From: Neisseriales bacterium
Lineage (GTDB): Bacteria > Pseudomonadota > Gammaproteobacteria > Burkholderiales > UBA11063
Reading direction: 5' to 3'
Assembly (NCBI GenBank): GCA_008017145.1
Contig: SSGY01000010.1
Span: 1 to 6,970, forward strand
Length of the DNA stretch: 6,970 nucleotides
The number at the start of each line of letters is the position of its first letter. Position 1 is the first letter of the stretch. Shown here piece after piece: positions 1 through 5,998 of the stretch. Position numbers and translations under genes: made by a program. The notes beneath the pieces are model-generated. The model worked only from the letters and a program-made list of their open reading frames with translations, ran no database searches and was not told the DNA's origin.

Positions 1-163
1 AACAATAGGCTTGATTTAATTTGTCTTTATAGTCGATATAATCTTCGATAGTATTAAAGCTAAAAATTGAACTTTGAAAAATTGGTGGATTTACTGCAGA
101 AAATGAATGTTCATTATCGCTTAGACAAATTAGCTTGTCCTGTTCACTAATTCTTTGTTGCAT
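1..163 (-). CDS. PLP-dependent Cys/Met metabolism enzyme (cystathionine synthase/lyase-like), N-terminal fragment
   Basis: This is the first 54 codons of a gene that continues beyond the left edge of the window. The ATG is the complement of 161-163. It is preceded by AAGGA (complement of 171-175) at 7 bases, a good ribosome binding site. Residues 23-36 read AVNPPIFQSSIFSF, which resembles the N-terminal strand of the trans-sulfuration enzyme family (cystathionine gamma-synthase, beta-lyase and relatives), where a 'PPI-Q-S-F-F' stretch lies ahead of the PLP domain. The family uses pyridoxal phosphate to make or break C-S bonds in cysteine and methionine metabolism. The catalytic lysine and the PLP-binding motifs lie outside the window, so the exact enzyme (MetB, MetC, MetZ-like) cannot be decided. 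The gene lies 44 bases downstream of the patatin gene on the same strand and may be read from the same transcript. Confidence 0.66.
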   Translation of the reverse strand, partial: MQQRISEQDKLICLSDNEHSFSAVNPPIFQSSIFSFNTIEDYIDYKDKLNQAYC

Positions 164-207
164 GCTCGTATCCTTATTTGTTAGGGTGGATTTTGCTATA
201 CTGTAGT

Positions 208-1167
208 TTAGTTATGTAATTTTTGCCATTGAGCAATTTTTTGTTTAATTATAGGCATTTGAGCCATTGCTGCTTTATAACCAATATCAATTGCCTCTTG
301 TTTTTTATCGAAGCTAAAGCTGGATAAGGTGCTTATATCTGGATGAATTACGACATCAGCTTGTTTTAATTGTTCAGCCAAAAGTTTTACGCTTAAAATA
401 TTAATAGTCTGATCAAAATTGGATAAGTATCCACTACGTCCTTGTTCTGGCTTCGCACTAATATCAACCGCGATTATAAAGTTAGCGCCTTCTTTTTTTG
501 CATAACTGACAGGAACTGGAGCTGATAAACCACCATCAACATAGCGATGATTGTTCATCTGTACTGGCATAAATACATTCGGAATTGAACATGATGCACG
601 TACCGCAACACCTGTATCTCCATTATTAAAGCCGATACTTTGACCACTATCTAGATCAGTCGCTACTGCGGTAAATTTGGTTTTTAATTTTTGCAGCGGA
701 GTATTTTTTACTCTGGCATCAACAAACTGCTGTAGACGGGCACCTTTGATTACACCATTACGGCTAAAGGTAAAGTCAGCTAAATTTAGTTCATCCATTT
801 GATAAGAAATTCTTTGTAACTGTTCAGGGGTATAACCATAAGCATAAAGACTACCAACCAAAGACCCTGCTGATGTTCCAGTAATAACTTGTGCTTTAAT
901 ATGATTTTCTTCAAGTGCCTTAATAACTCCTATATGGGCGAATCCTTTAGCCGCACCGCCGCCTAAAGCTAATCCAATAACTAAGGATTCTGGTGCTTTT
1001 TTTATTATTATTGGCGCCGGAATAGATTCTGCTTCGGTAAAGCTCTCGCTATTATTTGCAAGAGTAGCAATGATGTCCTGCTCTACAGTTGATTCTGTAT
1101 TTTCTTCTGCGTAAACTAAACCAAAAGACATTCCAAGGACGAATAAAATCATTTTAAAATGTGACAT
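208..1167 (-). CDS. Secreted patatin-like phospholipase (RssA/NTE-type domain)
   Basis: A 319-residue patatin-family serine hydrolase, predicted to cleave acyl esters of phospholipids or lysophospholipids with a Ser-Asp dyad. Residues 1-20 form a signal peptide (Lys5, hydrophobic 6-19, likely cleavage after VYA-20). No lipobox cysteine is present, so the mature enzyme should be periplasmic. Residues 21-60 are an acidic, low-complexity linker. The patatin domain starts near residue 62: oxyanion-hole loop GGGAAKG (69-75), nucleophile elbow GTSAG with Ser99 (97-101), and DGG with catalytic Asp211 (211-213). The protein ends about 105 residues after the DGG, so it lacks the POTRA and beta-barrel domains of PlpD-type autotransporters. 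AGGAA (complement of 1171-1175) lies only 3 bases before the ATG, which is tight. The next Met (residue 6) would be about 18 bases away, so the first Met is preferred. It follows mutM by 14 bases and is probably co-transcribed with it. The substrate is unknown. Confidence 0.93.
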   Translation of the reverse strand: MSHFKMILFVLGMSFGLVYAEENTESTVEQDIIATLANNSESFTEAESIPAPIIIKKAPESLVIGLALGGGAAKGFAHIGVIKALEENHIKAQVITGTSAGSLVGSLYAYGYTPEQLQRISYQMDELNLADFTFSRNGVIKGARLQQFVDARVKNTPLQKLKTKFTAVATDLDSGQSIGFNNGDTGVAVRASCSIPNVFMPVQMNNHRYVDGGLSAPVPVSYAKKEGANFIIAVDISAKPEQGRSGYLSNFDQTINILSVKLLAEQLKQADVVIHPDISTLSSFSFDKKQEAIDIGYKAAMAQMPIIKQKIAQWQKLHN

Positions 1168-1181
1168 AGCTTCCTACTTTT

Positions 1182-1988
1182 TTAAGATTGACACTGAGGG
1201 CAATAAAAACTATTACGTTGTCCAAGCCTTATTTCTCTAATTATACTGTTGCAAATGCGACAAGGCTTTTTAGCTTTTCCATAAACATTATGGCTCTGTT
1301 GAAAATATCCCAACTCACCTTGTGCATTTTTATAATCACGCAGTGAACTACCACCAGCTGCAATCGCTTCCTGTAATACTTTTTTGATATTTTGTACTAA
1401 AATCTGACATTCTAACAAAGTTACATTTTGCCCTATACGCAGTGGACTAATTTTACTCAAAAATAATGATTCACAAGCATAAATATTTCCTACTCCAACC
1501 ACAATTGCATTGTCCATAATTAGCTGTTTAATTGCAGTTTTACGACTTTTGATTTTCTGATACAAATAAGCACTAGTAAAATTTTGTTCAAGTGGTTCTG
1601 GGCCAAGTTTATCTAGAAAAGGATTATTCTCTAATTCAGTAAGATATACTACGCAGCCAAAACGTCGTGGATCATTATAACGCACGATGAAATCATCACA
1701 TAATATGTCAAGATGATCATGTTTTTGTAGTAAAGTTTTTTGCTTCAAGAGAGTTATTTTACCTGACATGCCAAGGTGAATAAGTAAGTATCCTCGCTCC
1801 AAATGAATAATAACATACTTTGCGCGGCGACTAACCTCAAGAATTTTGCTACCAACCTCTTGGTTAAGTTGTGATGAATCTAATGGATAACGCAAACGTG
1901 GAAATCGAACAATTACAGCTTTAAGCGTTGTACCGCACAACTCCTGGAGCCCATTCTTAACCGTCTCAACTTCAGGTAGTTCTGGCAT
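1182..1988 (-). CDS. mutM: Formamidopyrimidine-DNA glycosylase (Fpg/MutM)
   Basis: A base-excision repair enzyme that removes 8-oxoguanine and formamidopyrimidines and cuts the abasic site by beta,delta-elimination. The 268 residues match the usual length (E. coli 269). The N-terminus is MPELPEVETV, giving catalytic Pro2 (Schiff-base nucleophile after Met removal) and Glu3. Lys57 in RRAKY is the conserved catalytic-site lysine. Met74, Arg108 and Phe110 (in HLGMSG and DPRRFG) are the residues that intercalate into DNA. The helix-two-turn-helix contains VGVGNIYA (164-171). A C-terminal zinc finger has Cys243, Cys246, Cys263 and Cys266 (C-x2-C-x16-C-x2-C) with Arg258 in its hairpin. All key residues are intact. 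The start is fixed by the obligatory MPE and by AAAGGAC (complement of 1997-2003), 8 bases upstream. The gene is divergent from the TPR lipoprotein gene and leads a probable operon with the patatin gene. Confidence 0.98.
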   Translation of the reverse strand: MPELPEVETVKNGLQELCGTTLKAVIVRFPRLRYPLDSSQLNQEVGSKILEVSRRAKYVIIHLERGYLLIHLGMSGKITLLKQKTLLQKHDHLDILCDDFIVRYNDPRRFGCVVYLTELENNPFLDKLGPEPLEQNFTSAYLYQKIKSRKTAIKQLIMDNAIVVGVGNIYACESLFLSKISPLRIGQNVTLLECQILVQNIKKVLQEAIAAGGSSLRDYKNAQGELGYFQQSHNVYGKAKKPCRICNSIIREIRLGQRNSFYCPQCQS

Positions 1989-2100
1989 AAAAAAAAGTCC
2001 TTTGAATCAAAAAATGGTAAAATCCCACGGTTATATAATATTTACAAGTAAGGAATGTCTGATTATCTTACGATATTATAAGAAATAATGAGGGTTAAGA
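1989..2100. promoter_or_regulatory. Divergent intergenic promoter region between mutM and the TPR lipoprotein gene
   Basis: The 112 bases between two divergent start codons must hold promoters for both directions. TATAAT at 2034-2039 is a perfect -10 hexamer for the rightward gene, but I see no good -35 at 16-18 bases, so the assignment is tentative. On the minus strand TATAAT (complement of 2075-2080) could serve mutM, again without a convincing -35. An AT-rich inverted repeat, TCTTA (2066-2070) and TAAGA (2079-2083) around an 8-base loop, overlaps the latter. GAGGG at 2090-2094 is the ribosome binding site of the TPR gene, 6 bases from its ATG. That the region drives both operons is inferred from the layout; the exact hexamers are uncertain. 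Confidence 0.5.
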
Positions 2101-3933
2101 ATGAAAAAATTGATTAGTATATTTATTGCAGCAGGTATTATAAGTGCGTGTTCCAGCTCAACACCACCATATTCGCAACAACAGTTTTCTACTGAAAACT
2201 ATCAAGAAAATGTCGTAAATGCGATTGAGTATGCTGATAATTTTGTTGACTTTGATCAAAATAAACTTCCTAAAGCTTCATTGGAAGCTGACGATCTTGC
2301 AACGTTATTAAAAGCAGATATGGCATTTAATCAAGGAAATTACTCAATTGCTGCAGAAGGCTACTACTTATTAGCTAAAAAATACAATGATCCGCGAATT
2401 ATTTATAAAGCAATTATTAGTTATGAACATAGCAGCAATTCCCAGCAGTCATTAGACCGTTTAGGAGAGCTAATTAACCAAATGGTAAAAGTAGCACCCG
2501 ATTCAAATGTGGCTCATCTATTTGGTATCCGTATTGCTCTGGAACAGAATAATCTTGATTTAGCTAAAAGCGATCTAAAAAAAGTAATTAAAATTGACCC
2601 GACAAAAACGCGCTCAGTATTGCTCTTTTTGTCAACGATAATTAGTAATGATGTCGGTTCGGAATCAGACGATAGTTTGGCTAAATTTGCCAAATATGTA
2701 GCAAACAAATACTCTTCATATCCCGAAGCTGATTTATTTGCTTTAGTAGCATATAGTATTACAGAGCAGGAACCAGAATTACTAACAACGATAGCAAAGA
2801 TTAATCAAGAATATCCTAATTGGGAGGTACCAATTTTCTGGTCTGCAGGAATTTTAGCTAAAGAAAATAATTTTCCATTGCTCTTAACGATGATGCAACA
2901 TGAAATGGCAACTTTGTCAAAACCATCACCAACTTTGGTTAATCTCTATGTTGCAACACTGATTCGTACTGGAAATTTGGATGATGCCAATCAATATATT
3001 GAGTCAGCGCAAAAAGTAACTCCATATAATGGCAATTTATTGGTTGATTCTGCCATAGTTAATTTCAAACAAGGCAAAACTAATCATGCAATTAATGCAC
3101 TACAAACCGCGTTAAGTCATAATTATAGTCTTGATGGTACCGTTAACCTAGCGCTAGGAAGCCTTTATGATAGTGAGTCACAAAGTGAGAGCGCGATTAG
3201 TAATTATCGTGCTGCAGCAAGTGCCAACCCAATCTTAGAGCCAGCCGCAAACGTTGGAATGCTGCGCTCTTATATCAGACAAGGTAATTACTCGGCTGCT
3301 AATGGTTTTATTGATACTATGTCCAAAGCAGGTAAACTTAATGCTCACGATAGCGCCATCTTAAAATTATCTATTTATACCGAATTAGGTAATTATAACG
3401 AAGCGTATAAAATTGCAGCCAAAGATATTAAACGTTATAGTAATGATAAAACCTTTGTTTATTATTATGCATCGTTATCAGCAATGACCAACCGCAATGA
3501 ACAGGCGATTACTTGGTATAATAAATACATTAAATTAAATCCAAGCGATCCAGTTGGCTATAATGATTTAGGGTTTTTACTTGCGGATAAAACTACAAAT
3601 TATGTGAAAGCGTATTCTTTAGCTGAAAAAGCTTATAAAATGTCTCCTAATGATCCAGCAATCTTAGATACAATAGGTTGGGCTTCATTCAAATTAGGTG
3701 AGTATGCTCGAGCAGAAAGTTATTTAAGTCGTGCGTATAAAGCTACGCAAGATCGAGATACTGCGCTTCATCTACAGCAGGTTTATTTAGCTGAGGGGAA
3801 AAAAGATCTAGCCAATAAAGTAGTTGTAATCTCTCCTGAAGTACAGCAAATGCAATTGCAAAAGTCCTTAACAGAGCAATCGATGCTAATCTTAATGTAT
3901 TATCAGTTTGGTTTGGACTTTTCTAAGCAATGA
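2101..3933 (+). CDS. Tetratricopeptide-repeat outer-membrane lipoprotein
   Basis: A 610-residue exported TPR protein. Residues 1-16 are a lipoprotein signal peptide with lipobox ISAC and lipidated Cys17. Residue +2 is Ser, not Asp, so delivery to the outer membrane is expected. The body is almost entirely helical repeats: an N-terminal set from about 65 to 170 (ADMAFNQGNYSIAAEGYYLL is a clear TPR helix pair), degenerate repeats through the middle, and a well-conserved C-terminal set at about 450-575 including PSDPVGYNDLGFLLAD (481-496), DPAILDTIGW (518-527) and LGEYARAESYLSRAY (532-546). This C-terminal signature is characteristic of the TPR protein encoded just before lolB in many beta- and gamma-proteobacteria, whose molecular role is not established. 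It presumably acts as a periplasm-facing scaffold. Its TGA overlaps the lolB ATG (ATGA), so the two are translationally coupled. The ATG has GAGGG 6 bases upstream. A hydrophobic tail (about 590-607) follows the repeats. Confidence 0.93.
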   Translation: MKKLISIFIAAGIISACSSSTPPYSQQQFSTENYQENVVNAIEYADNFVDFDQNKLPKASLEADDLATLLKADMAFNQGNYSIAAEGYYLLAKKYNDPRIIYKAIISYEHSSNSQQSLDRLGELINQMVKVAPDSNVAHLFGIRIALEQNNLDLAKSDLKKVIKIDPTKTRSVLLFLSTIISNDVGSESDDSLAKFAKYVANKYSSYPEADLFALVAYSITEQEPELLTTIAKINQEYPNWEVPIFWSAGILAKENNFPLLLTMMQHEMATLSKPSPTLVNLYVATLIRTGNLDDANQYIESAQKVTPYNGNLLVDSAIVNFKQGKTNHAINALQTALSHNYSLDGTVNLALGSLYDSESQSESAISNYRAAASANPILEPAANVGMLRSYIRQGNYSAANGFIDTMSKAGKLNAHDSAILKLSIYTELGNYNEAYKIAAKDIKRYSNDKTFVYYYASLSAMTNRNEQAITWYNKYIKLNPSDPVGYNDLGFLLADKTTNYVKAYSLAEKAYKMSPNDPAILDTIGWASFKLGEYARAESYLSRAYKATQDRDTALHLQQVYLAEGKKDLANKVVVISPEVQQMQLQKSLTEQSMLILMYYQFGLDFSKQ

Positions 3934-4472
3934 AAAAACTTCCAATAATATTTGCTGTGATTGGTTTAAGTTCATGTGCTAGCTGGTATGACGTTAAAGT
4001 TGATCAACCAGCAGCATATCACGTGCCAACTCAAATTGATAATAATTATAATATTGATGGGCGCTTTACTATTCGTACTGCGTCCAAAGACTATTATGGT
4101 AACTTTAACTGGCAACATGAATCAGCTAACGATGTCTTGGCTTTTATGTCTCCGCTGGGTAGTACAGTTGCTAAAATAGTTGTTGAAAGCGGTGTTGCTA
4201 CCTTGACAACAGAAAACGATGAGTCATATAGTGGATCTGATTTGGAGCAGATGATGACTAAGCAGCTTGGTTTTAGCTTGCCACTACAGTATCTTCATTA
4301 TTGGATTCAAGGCATTCCATTACCTAATTACCCAGTTAGTGACCGTTTGGATTCCGGATTTGAACAGTTAGACTGGAAGATTGAATACTTACGCTGGCAG
4401 GATGATAATCATCCGCAAATCGTTCAGGTTAGTAAATCTGATTTACGTATAAAGCTACTAATCAATTGGTAG
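3930..4472 (+). CDS. lolB: Outer-membrane lipoprotein receptor LolB
   Basis: The terminal acceptor of the Lol pathway: it takes lipoproteins from periplasmic LolA and inserts them into the inner leaflet of the outer membrane. It is itself a lipoprotein: signal peptide 1-15 with lipobox LSSC, Cys16, Ala at +2. The family fold is recognisable along the mature protein: IDGRFTIR (42-49), GNFNWQH (57-63), then MSPLGST (73-79). Leu76 of that PLG corresponds by position to E. coli LolB Leu68 (mature numbering), the protruding loop residue needed for membrane insertion. Next come LPLQYLHYWIQGIPLP near 117-132 and the closing strand RIKLLINW at the very C-terminus. At 180 residues it is somewhat shorter than E. 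coli LolB (207). Its start codon overlaps the stop of the TPR gene by four bases. An essential single-copy gene is expected. It would sort the two other lipoproteins in this window. Confidence 0.94.
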   Translation: MKKLPIIFAVIGLSSCASWYDVKVDQPAAYHVPTQIDNNYNIDGRFTIRTASKDYYGNFNWQHESANDVLAFMSPLGSTVAKIVVESGVATLTTENDESYSGSDLEQMMTKQLGFSLPLQYLHYWIQGIPLPNYPVSDRLDSGFEQLDWKIEYLRWQDDNHPQIVQVSKSDLRIKLLINW

Positions 4473-4485
4473 GGTTGTACCCACC
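4468..4485 (+). other. Short GC-rich hairpin at the lolB stop codon
   Basis: GGTAGGGT, loop TGT, then ACCCACC can pair over seven base pairs with one bulged A (4471). The left arm contains the lolB stop codon. It stands out in very AT-rich surroundings. No T-tract follows (the next bases are ACATAACC), so it is not a standard intrinsic terminator. It could stabilise the 3' end of the tpr-lolB message or slow transcription into hemN. Chance is also possible. Confidence 0.35.
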
Positions 4486-4512
4486 ACATAACCTATAAAA
4501 GAATATTAATAA

Positions 4513-5904
4513 ATGAATCATCAACAAATTGATTTTGATCGTGAGTTAGTTGAGCGTTGCCAAACTAATGCACCTCGTTATACTTCGTACCCAACGGCCG
4601 ATCGCTTTAGTCTTGACTTTGGAATTAGTGAACAGCTTAGCCAAATCAAGCAGGTTTTTACACCGGAATTTGATCAGGCAGTTTCACTTTATATTCATAT
4701 CCCATTTTGTAATACTTTGTGTCTTTACTGTGGTTGTAACAAGATTATTACCAATAATCGGAATAAAATTACTGAGTATCTTGAATATTTAGCAAAAGAA
4801 TTTGCTCTTTATCATCAGTTAATTGGCAAAAAGCTGCCAGTAGTACAGTTGCACTTTGGTGGAGGCTCACCATCATGGTTGTCAATTAGCGAAGTTCATC
4901 AAGTCATGGAGCTAGTTAGACAATATTTTGATTTAAGTAATGCTGCGGAAATTGCGATGGAACTTGATCCGCGTCATGTTACTGATGAATTTATGGAAGC
5001 TCTCCATAATGAAGGATTTAATCGAGTATCATTAGGCGTACAAGACTTTGATCCAGACGTGCAAAAAGCAGTTAATAGGATTCAACCACTGACGGATACC
5101 AAGCGCGTATTAGATAAGGCTGCGGAACTGGGGTTTAACTCAACGAGTATTGATTTGATTTATGGTTTACCGCTGCAAAATTTACATAGCTATGCCAAAA
5201 CGATAGATATCGTAATCAATCAACTAAAGCCTGCACGAATTGCATTATTTAACTACGCACATCTTCCGCATATTTTTATGCCGCAAACGAGAATTAATGA
5301 GGCTGATTTACCAAGCGCCACTGAAAAATTAAATATTTTACAGATGTGTGTAGAAAGATTATCTGACGCCGGATATGTCTTTATAGGTATGGATCATTTT
5401 GCACGTCCGGATGATGAACTGGCAATTGCGCTTCATAATGGTACGCTACAGCGTAATTTTCAGGGCTATTCTACTTTTGCCGATACTCATATGCTGGCTT
5501 TCGGTGTTTCTTCAATCGGTTTTGTGGGTAATAGTTATTATCAAAGCGCAAAAGACCTCGATAGCTATTATAACTTCATCAATAACAGCCAGCTCCCGAT
5601 TTTACGTGGGATGATGCTTGATCAAGATGACATAATTCGCCGCGATATAATTCAGCAAATTATGTGTCAGTTTAAATTAGACTTTAATCAGGTAGCCAAT
5701 AAATACCAGCTTGATTTTACAGAATATTTTGCGGCTGAGTTGGCTGATTTACCCACGCTAGTTGAATTAGGGTTAATCACACTTAATGCAACTAATCTGG
5801 AGGTTAGTAGCAAAGGGCGCTTTTTAATCAGAAATATTGCAGTAGTGTTTGATAAGTATTTGCGCCAAAGACAAGACAATAAACGTTATTCAAAAGTTAT
5901 TTAA
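4513..5904 (+). CDS. hemN: Oxygen-independent coproporphyrinogen III dehydrogenase (radical SAM HemN)
   Basis: A cytoplasmic radical SAM enzyme that oxidatively decarboxylates coproporphyrinogen III to protoporphyrinogen IX in heme synthesis without oxygen. It has 463 residues against 457 in E. coli, collinear end to end. PRYTSYPTA (21-29) is the N-terminal signature that separates true HemN from the HemW chaperones. The 4Fe-4S cluster motif is Cys66-x3-Cys70-x2-Cys73, followed by the conserved Cys75 (FCNTLCLYCGCNK, 65-77). Tyr60 and His62 sit just ahead. The SAM-binding glycine motif is GGGSP (116-120). Further family stretches are SLGVQDF, DLIYGLP, FNYAHLPHIF and GMDHFARPDDE, and a HemN C-terminal domain ends in YLRQRQ...SKVI. 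The Shine-Dalgarno is weak (AAAAGAA at 4497-4503). There is no strong terminator before it, so read-through from lolB is possible. It occupies the position where ispE often follows lolB in beta-proteobacteria. Confidence 0.98.
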   Translation: MNHQQIDFDRELVERCQTNAPRYTSYPTADRFSLDFGISEQLSQIKQVFTPEFDQAVSLYIHIPFCNTLCLYCGCNKIITNNRNKITEYLEYLAKEFALYHQLIGKKLPVVQLHFGGGSPSWLSISEVHQVMELVRQYFDLSNAAEIAMELDPRHVTDEFMEALHNEGFNRVSLGVQDFDPDVQKAVNRIQPLTDTKRVLDKAAELGFNSTSIDLIYGLPLQNLHSYAKTIDIVINQLKPARIALFNYAHLPHIFMPQTRINEADLPSATEKLNILQMCVERLSDAGYVFIGMDHFARPDDELAIALHNGTLQRNFQGYSTFADTHMLAFGVSSIGFVGNSYYQSAKDLDSYYNFINNSQLPILRGMMLDQDDIIRRDIIQQIMCQFKLDFNQVANKYQLDFTEYFAAELADLPTLVELGLITLNATNLEVSSKGRFLIRNIAVVFDKYLRQRQDNKRYSKVI

Positions 5905-5919
5905 TTCCTTAAAATAAAG

Positions 5920-5950
5920 TTGATATCCGATAAATTTGGTATGATATACT
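5920..5950 (+). promoter_or_regulatory. Predicted sigma-70 promoter with extended -10
   Basis: TTGATA (5920-5925) matches the -35 consensus at 5 of 6. TATACT (5945-5950) matches the -10 at 5 of 6 and is preceded by TGA (5942-5944), giving an extended -10 (TGnTATACT). The spacer is 19 bases, long but acceptable with an extended -10. The start site would fall near 5957, leaving a leader of about 40 bases before the GTG at 5999. GTAT-GAT-ATAC (5939-5949) is a small palindrome over the -10. The element gives the downstream lipoprotein gene its own transcription start, independent of hemN. Confidence 0.55.
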
Positions 5951-5998
5951 GAGGTATTGTTGCTTTATTATCTATCAAGTTTTTTTAGGATGTTAATC

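Noticed and set aside
164..207. Promoter for the PLP enzyme gene in the 44-base gap after the patatin gene
   Set aside because: TATAGC on the minus strand is a weak -10 and no suitable -35 is found at the right distance; read-through is equally likely.
2514..2708. 64-codon open frame on the minus strand
   Set aside because: It lies wholly inside the TPR lipoprotein gene on the opposite strand, has no recognisable motif and no ribosome binding site that I can support.
3976..4179. 67-codon open frame on the plus strand
   Set aside because: It is an out-of-frame shadow inside lolB, whose own frame carries clear family motifs.
4550..4792. 80-codon open frame on the plus strand
   Set aside because: It overlaps the HemN cluster-binding region in another frame; the hydrophobic translation reflects shifted AT-rich codons.
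5399..5879. Open frames at 5399-5614 (+) and 5688-5879 (-)
   Set aside because: Both lie inside hemN in other frames, and the HemN reading is collinear with the family throughout.
5890..5925. Possible intrinsic terminator after hemN
   Set aside because: CTT-AAAATA-AAG is too short and AT-only, and no GC stem with a T-tract is present.
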